Positions 9,661-18,404 are shown, counted from the stretch's first letter. The stretch: DNA of 64,000 nucleotides from Paenibacillus taichungensis (GCF_013359905.1 NZ_JABMCC010000096.1:115080-179079); one strand, 5' to 3'. Translations and numbers: made by a program. Notes: generated from the letters alone by a model not told the origin.

Positions 9661-10628
9661 TGTTTTAACCGCAGTCGCATGCCTTCCTGTAACAGATTAA
9701 TGCCGTCTACGATCTGGCTCCATTCAGGATTCACGATCTTGCAGAGTTTGTTAAAACGAAGGATGCGCTCTGTTACGGAGTCGAGCATATATCGAGCTTG
9801 TTTACGGAAAAATGCTTCCGGATCTCCAGCATGTTCAATACTGGCGTACATCATCACAAAATCCCACACCATGCTTTGCACTGCGGGGCTATCTAACGGC
9901 CAACATTTGTCCAGAGCTTCGGTGGCACGAATGCGGAGGATCTCCATTTTTTTCACCCAGGCGTCTGCTTCAATCTGTGGACGATTAGCCATGGTGAAAA
10001 ACGGGAGTTCGAGAAGGGCCAGATCGGCGATATAGGCCGGATCGTTTATGATTTCCTGGATTTCCCTCCATGCCAGTGTTTGTTGGGCGGACAGCTTTGT
10101 ATCTTTCATCATGTATTTATCGAAAAAATGCAGAAACGAAACTCTCCATTCATGCGGAATACCATCCAGCAGCTGAGATTCTTCCATTTTGGCCGAAACG
10201 AATTGTTTTCTTTTTTGGGCATTGGCGGTCAGCGAATCCACCAGGCTTGAAACATAGGTTAGAGAATGTCCGGAATGGAGTGTATTTTCCTTTTCATGTT
10301 GTTTCGCTTGTTGCAGAATGGAGAGCATGGAATTCATGGTCCCGATCTGAGTTTCCAGGGCTTCAATCTGTAGATCCAGCGCCTGTGACACGCCAAGTTC
10401 ACCGGACATCAGCTTGCGAATATCCGATATGCCAAAATTCAAATAGCGAAGCGTTGTGATGAGTTCCAGCCGCCAAACGTCTTGCGGTGTATAGAGCCGG
10501 TGACCACCTTCCGTATGAAAAGAGGGCCGCAGCAACTCGATTTCATCGTAATATCGAATCGTTTTGACAGTTGAGCCGATCATTTTGGCAGCTTCACCGA
10601 TCGAATAGGTATCTTTGTTTTGGTTCAA
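9645..10628 (-). CDS. MerR-family transcriptional activator
   Basis: A 327-residue regulator. The MerR DNA-binding region is at residues 5-75: Y-S-I-G-E-A-A-K-M-I-G, then T-I-R-Y-Y-D-E-I-E-L-L, then G-H-R-L-Y. A dimerisation helix follows at about 75-115. The long C-terminal helical domain (about 200 residues) is larger than in metal sensors and has no obvious Cys metal site, so it probably binds an organic effector. TTG 10628 is preferred as start. The promoter places transcription near 10641, leaving AGGTGA five bases before this TTG, whereas GTG 10637 would have almost no leader. It probably activates itself and the hydrolase gene through the shared palindrome. Confidence 0.9.
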   Translation of the reverse strand: MNQNKDTYSIGEAAKMIGSTVKTIRYYDEIELLRPSFHTEGGHRLYTPQDVWRLELITTLRYLNFGISDIRKLMSGELGVSQALDLQIEALETQIGTMNSMLSILQQAKQHEKENTLHSGHSLTYVSSLVDSLTANAQKRKQFVSAKMEESQLLDGIPHEWRVSFLHFFDKYMMKDTKLSAQQTLAWREIQEIINDPAYIADLALLELPFFTMANRPQIEADAWVKKMEILRIRATEALDKCWPLDSPAVQSMVWDFVMMYASIEHAGDPEAFFRKQARYMLDSVTERILRFNKLCKIVNPEWSQIVDGINLLQEGMRLRLKQMEED

Positions 10629-10647
10629 TGAAATCACCTCAGGATCT

Positions 10648-10678
10648 ATTATACAACCTCCAGTAACTGGAGATTCAA
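10648..10678 (-). promoter_or_regulatory. MerR-type autoregulatory promoter
   Basis: On the reverse strand TTGAAT and TATAAT are separated by exactly 19 bases, enclosing the perfect-arm palindrome CTCCAGTTACTGGAG. It matches the hydrolase promoter at 8061-8091 in spacing, -35 box and operator. Confidence 0.92.
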
Positions 10679-10787
10679 AGTCGGAAGGTTTGCCATGGAA
10701 ATGTTTAGAGCCAGTTTAAATTCCATTCATCTCGGTTACAAAGGAAAGAGTGCAACTTTTATGAAAACAACATAATAAATAAATTTA

Positions 10788-10941
10788 AATTTACATGATA
10801 ACGAAGAGCGCAGAAATAACATGTAGAAACGAAGTGTTCGCCTTTATCCCCGGATTTTCCCCCTTATAAAAGGAGAGAAAAAAATCTGGGGATAACAGCG
10901 ATCGTAAGGTTATTCTGTGATCGTAGTGATCATTGTAAATT
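10788..10941 (+). ncRNA. Structured intergenic repeat, copy 1 (candidate cis-acting RNA)
   Basis: A 154-base element that recurs at 38021-38210 in the same orientation. The ends pair (AATTTACA with TGTAAATT, and TGAT with ATCA). Near the centre ATCCCCGGATTTT pairs with AAAATCTGGGGAT and encloses a smaller CCTT/AAGG arm. The conserved blocks flanking the centre (CAGAAATAAC and GGTTATTCTG) can also pair. It ends five bases before the GAGGAGG ribosome site of the dehydrogenase gene. No open reading frame is convincing. It could be a leader RNA or a dispersed DNA repeat. Confidence 0.6.
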
Positions 10942-10961
10942 AATCCGAGGAGGAATTGTAC

Positions 10962-11864
10962 ATGGCTAATCAAGACCAGCACACCATGCAAGATCCGACG
11001 ACACAATATCCGAAGGCAACATCAGATTGGAAGCAGCAGCAGGAGGAGCCGGGGCTTCAACGTGAAATGACTCCTGTACCTGATGCAGGTGAGAAAAGCT
11101 ATAAAGGCAGCGGCCGTCTGACCGGACGTAAAGCTGTTGTAACCGGAGCAGACAGCGGTATTGGTCGGGCAGCCGCCATCGCTTTTGCCCGTGAAGGTGC
11201 GGATGTCGTTCTGGCTTACCTTCCTGAGGAAGAAGCCGATGCGAAGGAAGTGGTCAAGCTGATTGAAGAAGCAGGCCGCAAGGCTGTTGCGATTCCAGGC
11301 GACCTCAAGGATGAGAAATACTGCGAAGAACTCATTGAATCTGCTGTAAAAGAGCTCGGTGGAATCGATATCCTCGCCAATGTGGCAGGTAAACAGCAGT
11401 TTGTTGAGCAGATCGCCGATCTGACCACAGAACAATTTGATGCAACATTCAAAACCAATGTCTATTCGATGTTCTGGCTCTGTAAAGCAGCTGTAAAACA
11501 CATGAAGCCAGGCAGCTCCATCATTAACACGTCTTCTATTCAGGCATATAAGCCGTCTCCAATCCTGCTGGATTATGCGACAACAAAGGCTGCAATCAAC
11601 ACCTTCAGCAAAGCGCTGGCCCAGCAAGTCGGCAGCAAAGGCATCCGTGTGAACGTTGTCGCACCAGGTCCGGTATGGACCCCGCTTCAGGTGGTCGGTG
11701 GACAGCCCGTAGAGAAGCTTGCTGATTTTGGATCGAATACTCCGCTTGGCCGTGCAGGACAGCCTGCTGAAATGGCGCCGGCGTTTGTGTTCCTGGCGAG
11801 CCAGGAATCGAGCTATGTGAGCGGTGAGACACTGAACGCCAATGGCGGTACAGTTAGTCCGTAA
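10962..11864 (+). CDS. Short-chain dehydrogenase/reductase, YhdF/YdaD-like
   Basis: A 300-residue SDR oxidoreductase of the group with a 50-residue N-terminal extension (Q-Y-P-K near the start, then P-G-L-Q-R-E-M-T-P), seen in general-stress proteins such as B. subtilis YhdF and YdaD. The NAD(P) loop T-G-A-D-S-G-I-G is at about residue 61, the N-V-A-G stretch follows, and catalytic Ser near 192 and Y-x-x-x-K at 205-209 are present. The ATG at 10962 has GAGGAGG 8 bases upstream. The true substrate is unknown. The structured repeat lies directly upstream, and a terminator follows. Confidence 0.9.
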   Translation: MANQDQHTMQDPTTQYPKATSDWKQQQEEPGLQREMTPVPDAGEKSYKGSGRLTGRKAVVTGADSGIGRAAAIAFAREGADVVLAYLPEEEADAKEVVKLIEEAGRKAVAIPGDLKDEKYCEELIESAVKELGGIDILANVAGKQQFVEQIADLTTEQFDATFKTNVYSMFWLCKAAVKHMKPGSSIINTSSIQAYKPSPILLDYATTKAAINTFSKALAQQVGSKGIRVNVVAPGPVWTPLQVVGGQPVEKLADFGSNTPLGRAGQPAEMAPAFVFLASQESSYVSGETLNANGGTVSP

Positions 11865-11918
11865 TTTTGGATATAAAATGGGCCTATGAATCTTAGGTCA
11901 GTGATCATAGGCAAGTAA

Positions 11919-11964
11919 AGCAAAGAACTCCAATCCCGATAAAGGTGAATGGAGTTCTTTGTTG
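11919..11964. terminator. Bidirectional terminator
   Basis: CAAAGAACTCCA (11921-11932) pairs perfectly with TGGAGTTCTTTG (11950-11961), flanked by A-rich and T-rich bases. It separates the convergent dehydrogenase and transglutaminase genes. Confidence 0.8.
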
Positions 11965-11990
11965 TTATGAACTTTTTCCTGATTATTGCA

Positions 11991-14459
11991 TTACTTCTGA
12001 TCCGGGTTAGGCTCCAGAATGGCGTAGCTGCCGAGCGTGGCCAATTGAGCTGTATTCAGCAGGGCTTCATCTACCGCAGCGAGGGCTTCGCCTGCAGCTG
12101 TCATCAGCTCATCAGAGTCCACAGGTGAGGCAAAACGGAGAATTACCCGATTTTCTCCATTTTTTAGTTCACTCTCAGCCTTCGTTTTGTATTCACTAAT
12201 CGAAGCGACTTCGAGATCGTTCTGTACATAATAATCGTTCGCATCACTTTCGCCATTAAACAGGGCGAGTTCGGCATCAAGCCAGTAATCCTTATCGGCT
12301 ATCGTTTTCTGACTTGCAGCCGTCTCATCATTTGCATTGTACAGGAAGTAAGGAATACCGGAATTGGTCAGATTGTTGGTGGCATCTACATGGAACCATT
12401 CATTTCCGATTTTCACCTTATTCCACGCATGAGGAACACCACTAGATGCTCCCGTTACGACGATGCTTTCCAGTCCAGACAGATCGGAGAGCAGTTTGTA
12501 GACGGAAGCATAGCTGGCACATACGCCAACACCTTTGACAAGAATACCATAAGTGGTAAACGAATCATTGAACTGTGCATCCACATTTTTAAAGTTGTTC
12601 TGTTCTGCATTTTCTAATGCTGCATCGTCATACTTCGCGTTATCGTTCAGATAATCGTAGATGGCTTTCCGTTTCTCATCATCCTTCATGCCATCCTTGA
12701 TGATGGAAGCAACAACCTCGTTTGCTTTGGCGATAATCTCGCTCTGCTTCTTCTGGATGACATCTGCCGACTCATTGTAATGGATCGAAAGGGTAAGTGT
12801 ACCGTAATTATATTCAAAACCTTCCACACCAAGAATCAATGGATTCTGGTACATTACTTTCAGGACAACATCCGAGAGCGTTGTGAAATTTTGGGCCTCT
12901 GGAAAAGCTTTTAATGAGATCTTGTCTTGGGCAGCAACCATGTTTTTAGCCAAAACTTCTTCCAATGCAGAATCTGCATTGATCATTGCATCGCCTGTAG
13001 CCGGCTCAGGCACCGTTTCCTGATTGCCTTGTTCTACATTCTGCTGTGTATTGGATTTCTGCTCATCTACCAGATTATCCTCTTCAATTTCGGAAGCTGG
13101 ATCAGGAGATTCATCGCCAGCCTCGGTGGATGCAGAATCAGTTTTATCTTCTGACGTTCCAGTATCGGTTGTGGACTCCGTAGATGGAGCTTCCACTGCT
13201 GGTTCTGTTTCTGCTTCCGATGCAGGCGTATCATGATTGTTGATAATGGTTGGCACATCAGGTGCAGGGACGTATGGTGTGTCATTTTTCGGTTCTACCA
13301 GTCCGTTACTGGACTCGGCAACCGTTTGATTATTCAATCTGTCCAGATCTTCTTGAGTGATATTCTCTACGCGTACGTAACTTTTCAGAGCTGTTCCTTT
13401 AACGTGAAAAGGAATATTCGTTTCATTGAACTCCGAAATCTCTACGTTGGCGGTATCATAAACAATCGTCTCACGGGCTAAGGAACCATCATTGTACTCA
13501 ACTGTCGTTTTTTGGGGGAGTACATCTATATTCTTTAATTTCTCCCTATACAATTGTTCTTTCAAAGCTGTTGGTAACTGGGAAGCAAGCGGAGCTGTAG
13601 GGACACCTTTGCTAAAATTGGATTCTTTGCCTCCACCTAGTGCAGTGACGTAATATTCTCCTCGTATACCATGGTTCTGATGAGTAGTTATCAGTTCATT
13701 ATAAGTGCCGAGCCCGCCTTTTCCGTCTCTCAAAAAATCATTGAAAGACGTCTCTGTCGTTACCGCAAGATCTAAAGGCAGACTATTATTAAAAGCATCC
13801 TCTGCACCGGTCACAGGCTTGTTTGTATCAAAGGAAGTTAGGTCAGAACGCTCATAAATTTTATATTCGGTTGCACCTTCAACCTTGTCCCAGACCAACT
13901 TTAACCGTCTGTCTTTATCAATCTCGTATCTTAGGTTGGGCACAGGTAACTCCGATTTCACTGTAAACGGAATAATGATGGGTTGATTGAGCAGTGTTAG
14001 CTTCTCCGCATCCGGATCATAGTTCAGACGAATGTAATAGATAGGGGCACCGCCCCAAGAACTTTGATGCGTGTTATTTAATGAATCGGAGCTTAGTACA
14101 CCCGATCCAAGAGGCTCAATAGAAACATTGTTGTCATTGATTTCTGATATTGCATAAACTTTGCTGGCTTTGAGTGCTTTAATATCGGTATGTACACTAA
14201 TAATGTCACTTGCTTGTATACGGCTATTTTTCAGATCTGCTTTGAATTTAAACTTGAATTCTTCATCTTGAGCTACGTTATACATCGGCATAATCGCTTT
14301 ATTCGATTCAGAGCCGTACTTCTGCTTCAAACTTAATACGCTAGAACCTTCTACTATTTCTGTGGGGTTATTCTCGGACGGACTACTCTCCTTGTCATTG
14401 CTCTGGCATCCAGCCAATAACAGGGTGAGCGTAAACATAATCAAAAATAAACGTTTCAT
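11991..14459 (-). CDS. Lipoprotein with transglutaminase-like domain
   Basis: An 822-residue lipoprotein. The signal peptide ends in the lipobox L-L-A-G-C. A fibronectin/Ig-like module with L-V-W-D-K-V-E-G-A-T-E-Y sits around residues 200-225. A long acidic, Ser/Thr/Pro/Glu-rich linker covers about 395-490. The C-terminal third is a papain-like transglutaminase core: V-C-A-S-Y-A with Cys near 646, P-H-A-W with His near 676, and H-V-D-A-T with Asp near 691. All three catalytic residues are present. The ATG at 14459 gives a proper signal peptide, although its ribosome site is weak. It probably acts on the outside of the membrane as a protease or crosslinker of wall or surface proteins. The substrate is unknown. 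Confidence 0.85.
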   Translation of the reverse strand: MKRLFLIMFTLTLLLAGCQSNDKESSPSENNPTEIVEGSSVLSLKQKYGSESNKAIMPMYNVAQDEEFKFKFKADLKNSRIQASDIISVHTDIKALKASKVYAISEINDNNVSIEPLGSGVLSSDSLNNTHQSSWGGAPIYYIRLNYDPDAEKLTLLNQPIIIPFTVKSELPVPNLRYEIDKDRRLKLVWDKVEGATEYKIYERSDLTSFDTNKPVTGAEDAFNNSLPLDLAVTTETSFNDFLRDGKGGLGTYNELITTHQNHGIRGEYYVTALGGGKESNFSKGVPTAPLASQLPTALKEQLYREKLKNIDVLPQKTTVEYNDGSLARETIVYDTANVEISEFNETNIPFHVKGTALKSYVRVENITQEDLDRLNNQTVAESSNGLVEPKNDTPYVPAPDVPTIINNHDTPASEAETEPAVEAPSTESTTDTGTSEDKTDSASTEAGDESPDPASEIEEDNLVDEQKSNTQQNVEQGNQETVPEPATGDAMINADSALEEVLAKNMVAAQDKISLKAFPEAQNFTTLSDVVLKVMYQNPLILGVEGFEYNYGTLTLSIHYNESADVIQKKQSEIIAKANEVVASIIKDGMKDDEKRKAIYDYLNDNAKYDDAALENAEQNNFKNVDAQFNDSFTTYGILVKGVGVCASYASVYKLLSDLSGLESIVVTGASSGVPHAWNKVKIGNEWFHVDATNNLTNSGIPYFLYNANDETAASQKTIADKDYWLDAELALFNGESDANDYYVQNDLEVASISEYKTKAESELKNGENRVILRFASPVDSDELMTAAGEALAAVDEALLNTAQLATLGSYAILEPNPDQK

Positions 14460-14778
14460 GATACACCGCTTTCTCGTTTTTCTCAGTTGTTGCAAAGGCT
14501 AATTTCTAAAAAAAATCAAAACACCGAATATTATCATTTCTGGTTAAAAACTATTTTCAAACCTCTTATAAGCAAGACCTCCTATTAATTCCCTAATGTC
14601 TTTTGCTAGTCTATGGTCATATAGACTTATTGTCAAGATATGTAATGGTATATTATGACTATATACAATAGAGTGATAATCGTGTATTAGAGTTAGTCAA
14701 ATTGATCTTTGCGAGAGAGTGAGAATTGTCGAGACTTCTGGTACAATGCATGATAAAACGAAAAATGGAGTGGATCGG
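14460..14778. other. Divergent AT-rich intergenic region
   Basis: 319 AT-rich bases between the divergent lipoprotein and SnoaL-like genes. It must hold both promoters, but I could not place a -35/-10 pair with good spacing. No gene seen. Confidence 0.35.
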
Positions 14779-15198
14779 ATGACGCCAGAACAGATTGTCA
14801 GAACTTTTTTTGAAGAAGTGCGCTCGGGTCGCAATCTTGATTATGCCAATACACTGATGGCCGAGCAGGTACTGGCTCACCAGGTGATCTCGGAAGAGGA
14901 AGTGACCGTCACAAGAACGCCTTCCGTCTATGCGGATCATGTGAGGGAAATGATTGAGGCGTACGGAGATTTTTCGCTGCAGATTCAGGAGTTGCTTGCA
15001 CAGGGAGATAAAGTATATGTACGTTGGAGACAAGTGGGTACTCATGTCGGGGAAGTGGATGGATATGCGCCGACCAACCTGCCCGTGATTGAAATGGCGA
15101 GTGCGGTATATCGAGTGGAGAATGAGAGAATTGCAGAATACTGGATTCAGATCGACAGGCTGGGAATCGAAAAACAATTGGAGCGCAATCAGAGCTGA
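14779..15198 (+). CDS. SnoaL-like (NTF2-fold) ester cyclase-type protein
   Basis: A 139-residue alpha+beta-barrel protein beginning M-T-P-E-Q-I-V-R-T-F-F-E-E-V. This opening, together with G-D-K-V-Y-V-R-W near residue 75 and R-I-A-E-Y-W-I-Q-I-D near the end, is typical of the SnoaL/ester-cyclase group. The ATG at 14779 has GGAG 8 bases upstream. An in-frame extension to 14719 lacks one. Family members range from polyketide cyclases to proteins of unknown function, so no substrate is claimed. Single-gene unit with its own terminator. Confidence 0.75.
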   Translation: MTPEQIVRTFFEEVRSGRNLDYANTLMAEQVLAHQVISEEEVTVTRTPSVYADHVREMIEAYGDFSLQIQELLAQGDKVYVRWRQVGTHVGEVDGYAPTNLPVIEMASAVYRVENERIAEYWIQIDRLGIEKQLERNQS

Positions 15199-15214
15199 GA
15201 GCCAGCTCTTTTTT
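15191..15214 (+). terminator. Terminator of SnoaL-like gene
   Basis: AGAGCTG and CAGCTCT form a 7-bp stem with a 5-base loop, followed by TTTTT. It overlaps the stop codon. Confidence 0.75.
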
Positions 15215-15232
15215 GTTGTTTAAATTGCTTGA

Positions 15233-15264
15233 AGCCAAAATCTGATCTAGATCAGATTTTGGCT
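15233..15264. terminator. Perfect 32-base palindrome at the end of the GNAT gene
   Basis: AGCCAAAATCTGATCT and its exact complement form a 16-bp stem with no unpaired loop in the sequence, centred on CTAG at 15247-15250. The last codons and stop of the acetyltransferase gene lie inside it. It probably works as a terminator for both converging transcripts, though the T-run is poor. Confidence 0.6.
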
Positions 15265-16016
15265 TTCTTGACCCTATACCAGTATGAATAGATTTCCGAG
15301 AATCCAAGTTTGGCATACAGTTTTAATGCAGGAGCATTATTAGCAACTACTTGCAGGTAACTGGAGGTAGCACCATTCTCTTTTCCCCAATGCAATAGAT
15401 GAAGGATCATCTGCTCAGCCAATCCCCGATTCCGAAAGTTAGCGTCCGTAATAATGTCATACAACCCAATATAACCTCGTTCCACCACACCGAATCCACA
15501 AGCGACGACTTGTCCGTCGATGAACAGCGAGATGTAACCTGTGCGTGTACGGATGTTGGTCAACATTTGTTCCATCGTTCCCCGATGCAGATCATTTACC
15601 TGATTCAGCCTGCAAAAGTGATCCAGCCACTCTCCGGTTAACTGTTCGTCCATTTTTACACCAGAGTGCTCAGGCTCCTTAATAGTTTCCAGGCTCCGAG
15701 TCTGGACCCGGCTCAGATCCACAACATCATACCCCTTTTCATGCAAAAGCTGGTCGAGATGATCCGGCTGGATAAACGGTGTAATCTTAAATATGGTACT
15801 TAACTGATTGGAAGTATACATTCGCTCGCATTGCTCGATCTTTTCATACACATCTTGGGTAGAGTAGTGAAGGGGTTGAATGGAGTTGGCACGCTTCGTA
15901 TATCCCTGTGCAAAACGCAGTACCCATCCGTCAAAAAGCAAGCTGGATAAGGGCTGCCAATGGTTGAGGGATAGTTCCTCAATGGTTTTGTAATCCGGAT
16001 TCGATGTAGGGATCAT
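15252..16016 (-). CDS. GNAT-family N-acetyltransferase
   Basis: A 254-residue protein with an N-terminal half of uncertain fold and a C-terminal GNAT domain. The acetyl-CoA loop appears as N-R-G-L-A-E-Q-M near residue 194, followed by the Y-L-Q-V-V-A-N-N-A-P-A-L-K-L-Y-A-K-L-G-F motif typical of strand 5 and helix 4. AGGAGG lies 6 bases before the ATG. GNAT enzymes acetylate amines on antibiotics, peptides, tRNA or small metabolites, and the acceptor is not shown by sequence. Confidence 0.88.
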   Translation of the reverse strand: MIPTSNPDYKTIEELSLNHWQPLSSLLFDGWVLRFAQGYTKRANSIQPLHYSTQDVYEKIEQCERMYTSNQLSTIFKITPFIQPDHLDQLLHEKGYDVVDLSRVQTRSLETIKEPEHSGVKMDEQLTGEWLDHFCRLNQVNDLHRGTMEQMLTNIRTRTGYISLFIDGQVVACGFGVVERGYIGLYDIITDANFRNRGLAEQMILHLLHWGKENGATSSYLQVVANNAPALKLYAKLGFSEIYSYWYRVKKAKI

Positions 16017-16187
16017 ATCTATCCTCCTATTTTATAATTTATAATAATACATATTAATGAATAAAAATTCAATACGAGATATATAATGTGTCGCTGAACA
16101 TTATGCATAGAGCTACTGAATAGGTTACAATCTGAATGAATAAATCCAAATTTTGAAATTGAAATATCGGAAGAAGTGGAGCAGGTT

Positions 16188-16850
16188 ATGCTAACTATTG
16201 AAATAAACAATCACATCATTAACTGTCATATCGAATATGGGAAACGGAAGAAAGCTTCCATTACGATGGATTTACCCTATATGGTCACAATCAAGGCTCC
16301 CAATGGTACCAGCGAAGACATGATCCGGCAGCTTGTTACGCAACATGGGGAAGTGATTTTGACAAAATCAGTTCTGATGCAACAGGCGTTGGACGGTCCT
16401 CAAACGAAAGAATATGAAGAGGAGGGCAAAGGGAAGTTTCTGCTCTTTGGCAAAGAACATGCGCTGCATGAGTTAATTGACGTAGAGGGACGTTCGGAAG
16501 AGGAATTGCGTGCGAATCTGAAGAAGTTTTATTTTGCCGAGTGTAAGAGAATGATCGGTGAGCGCATCGGCCGTTACCAGCAGGAGTTGAAGGTGAAGCC
16601 GAAGTCTGTGGACATCGTCGAATCGGCGACCAAATGGGGAAGCTGCAGTTGGGATAAAAAGCTGACGTTTAACTACCGCTTGGCGATGGCTCCACTAGAG
16701 GTGATTGATTACGTGATCATTCATGAGTTATGCCATATCCATCATATGAATCATGATCGCTCGTTCTGGCGCCGTGTGGGCAGTGTTATGCCTGACTACA
16801 AAGCCAAAGAGGATTATCTGATGCGAAATGGCAGAGCCATGACGTTGTAA
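16188..16850 (+). CDS. YgjP-like (DUF45) metallopeptidase
   Basis: A 220-residue protein of the YgjP/WLM-related zinc-peptidase group. The motif H-E-L-C-H at residues 179-183 is the zinc-binding HExxH, followed by H-H-M-N-H-D-R-S-F-W. Upstream, K-W-G-S-C and the F-N-Y-R-L segment match the family core. The ATG at 16188 has GGAG six bases upstream. A GTG at 16176 is the alternative. The protein is cytoplasmic by composition. The cellular substrate is unknown. The next gene starts 42 bases later and may be co-transcribed. Confidence 0.88.
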   Translation: MLTIEINNHIINCHIEYGKRKKASITMDLPYMVTIKAPNGTSEDMIRQLVTQHGEVILTKSVLMQQALDGPQTKEYEEEGKGKFLLFGKEHALHELIDVEGRSEEELRANLKKFYFAECKRMIGERIGRYQQELKVKPKSVDIVESATKWGSCSWDKKLTFNYRLAMAPLEVIDYVIIHELCHIHHMNHDRSFWRRVGSVMPDYKAKEDYLMRNGRAMTL

Positions 16851-16892
16851 AAATACGCGTACCACGAATGGACGTGGTGGAAGGAGTTCAAG

Positions 16893-17279
16893 ATGTCAGA
16901 GAGTACTTCTTTTGATGTGCTGGTAGATGAATATATCGCGCAATTTCCTTCAGATGTACAGGTCAAATTACAATCATTAAGACAGATTATTCGCGATTCC
17001 GCTCCCAATGCCGTGGAGAAGATCAGTTACAAGATGCCAACGTATGCAGAGCACGGGAACTTGGTTCATTTTGCAGCGTACTCCAAGCATATTGGATTTT
17101 ACCCGGGTGCCAGTGGGATCGAAGCGTTTAAGGAAGAACTCTCACGGTATAAAGGAGCCAAAGGATCGGTGCAATTTCCCTTGGAACAACCATTGCCAGA
17201 AGAATTGATCCGCCGGATCGTGGAATTTCGGGTGCAGGCCAATGTGGAAAAGGCTAAGGAAAAGAAGCGAAAGAAGTAG
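16893..17279 (+). CDS. DUF1801 / YdhG-like protein
   Basis: A 128-residue protein with the DUF1801 fold: V-D-E-Y-I-A-Q-F-P near residue 12, A-V-E-K-I-S-Y-K-M-P-T-Y near residue 40, then H-F-A-A-Y-S-K-H-I-G-F-Y-P. The tail is strongly basic (K-E-K-K-R-K-K). B. subtilis YdhG/Fra of this family is described as a frataxin-like iron chaperone. That role is only possible here. It follows the YgjP gene closely. Confidence 0.8.
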   Translation: MSESTSFDVLVDEYIAQFPSDVQVKLQSLRQIIRDSAPNAVEKISYKMPTYAEHGNLVHFAAYSKHIGFYPGASGIEAFKEELSRYKGAKGSVQFPLEQPLPEELIRRIVEFRVQANVEKAKEKKRKK

Positions 17280-17394
17280 TGGATGGTACCGTAAATATAT
17301 GCATGAATATAAGAGAATGTACGATGATTAACACGGTTTATATGTGACTTCAAAGATTTGAGTATGGAATAATTAGAGCAGATTAGACGTAAAA

Positions 17395-17525
17395 TGCAAA
17401 GAGAGCCGTGCTGGTAACACGACTCCTCTGAGCAATAGCCGCTTTTAAGGGCGGTGGGCTTCGGTAACATAAGGGCACGATGAAATAGACCGCGATCCTT
17501 TGCTATGGGGGCGGTCTATTTGCGT
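17395..17525 (+). ncRNA. Candidate antisense RNA of the type I toxin
   Basis: The conserved block from 17398 holds GAGAGCCGTG, GGTAACACGACTC, then paired GCCGC/GGGCGG stretches near 17439-17457. I associate it with the 3' overlap region of holin-like toxin mRNAs of Bacilli. A possible promoter (TTGAGT at 17358, GATTAG at 17381, spacing 17) points rightward into it, and the hairpin at 17483-17521 would end it. This gives an RNA antisense to the toxin mRNA 3' end, as in TxpA/RatA. Both ends are inference. Confidence 0.45.
17483..17521. terminator. Terminator hairpin after the holin-like toxin
   Basis: AAATAGACCGC and GCGGTCTATTT form a perfect 11-bp stem. It overlaps the toxin stop codon and could serve both strands. 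Confidence 0.7.
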
Positions 17526-17596
17526 TTATCGGACAGAATGGCAATGATGAGCGTACCGAAGGTAAGCATCAACATGATTGCTTCAAACACTGTCAC
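17516..17596 (-). CDS. Putative holin-like type I toxin (Hol_Tox family)
   Basis: A 26-residue peptide starting at GTG 17596: M-T-V-F-E-A, then a hydrophobic core with L-M-L-T-F-G-T-L, then a short tail D-K-R-K. This fits closely the conserved pattern of small holin-like toxins of Bacilli, which insert in the membrane when overexpressed and are held down by an antisense RNA. No good ribosome site is visible (only GGGAT), so expression is doubtful and the gene may be partly decayed. It lies 50 bases downstream of the reductase-like gene. Confidence 0.75.
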   Translation of the reverse strand: MTVFEAIMLMLTFGTLIIAILSDKRK

Positions 17597-17645
17597 AGGG
17601 CATCCCGAAAAAAAATAGCTATGTTAAATTCTAATATTGACAAGG

Positions 17646-18221
17646 TCATCTTACCGTCTGGTAAACGAGACCAATAGCTCCAGAATCAAAGGTCTTATTT
17701 TCGATTAGCTTAAGATTGATCTTCTCCTTGATGCCATGGAATAATGGCAATCCCTTACCGATCAGTACGGGAGAAACCGTAATTTTATACTCATCAATTA
17801 AATCTAGCTGCATAAGGTGGTGTGCGAACCTAGGACTGCCGAGGATGACCATATCTTTGCCTGGCTGCTGTTTGAGGTTATTGATCTCTTCCTCGATATC
17901 TTCTTTCACGAGTCTTGAATTATTCCATTCGACTTTCTCCAACGTCGTGGAAAAAACGATTTTGGCTGTCTTTTCGATCCACTCAGCATGATCCCGTTCA
18001 TGTTGCGAAGCTGACGGGTCCGAAGGCACAGATGGCCAGTAACTGTGCATCATCTGATAAGTCCCACGTCCCCAAAGGACCGTGTCGGCAGTACTCAGAA
18101 TTTCTTTCGCGTGTTTCTCCAAATCAGCATCGTAGGAAACCCAGCCAATGTCCATTTCACCATTCGGCCCTTCTACAAAACCGTCAAGCGATGCGTGAAG
18201 AAATAGAACGAGTTTTCTCAT
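17646..18221 (-). CDS. Dihydrofolate-reductase-fold (RibD C-terminal-like) protein
   Basis: A 191-residue protein opening M-R-K-L-V-L-F-L-H-A-S-L-D-G-F-V. It also has W-G-R-G-T-Y near residue 56, V-I-L-G-S-P near 130 and P-V-L-I-G-K-G-L-P-L-F near 157, the pattern of the YyaP/RibD_C family. The ATG at 18221 follows AAAGGAGAAC and replaces an in-frame upstream start. Family members bind NADPH, but the substrate is usually unknown and they are not true folate enzymes. Monocistronic by context. Confidence 0.82.
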   Translation of the reverse strand: MRKLVLFLHASLDGFVEGPNGEMDIGWVSYDADLEKHAKEILSTADTVLWGRGTYQMMHSYWPSVPSDPSASQHERDHAEWIEKTAKIVFSTTLEKVEWNNSRLVKEDIEEEINNLKQQPGKDMVILGSPRFAHHLMQLDLIDEYKITVSPVLIGKGLPLFHGIKEKINLKLIENKTFDSGAIGLVYQTVR

Positions 18222-18404
18222 TTTCAGTTCTCCTTTATGCATGAGAGATATCTAACTATGAACATATTTTTCTTATTCGATGAGGTATCCTCATATTCCT
18301 TGTTGTCTATATGAGCATTTTTGAGCACAACTCTGAATTCAGCCTTTTTTCAGGTACAGGCATTATACTATTCCCGAATCCTGTACTGGAAAAGGAGTTT
18401 TGGC

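Noticed and set aside
10791..11006. Reverse-strand frame across the structured repeat with a Y-K-G-E-N-P-G-I-K-A stretch
   Set aside because: A similar peptide appears in the second repeat copy (37968-38150), but it comes from the conserved RNA/DNA element, has no ribosome site, and runs into the dehydrogenase gene.
12927..13154. Opposite-strand frames over the acidic linker of the transglutaminase lipoprotein
   Set aside because: They are shadows caused by the biased codon content of the linker and have no ribosome sites.
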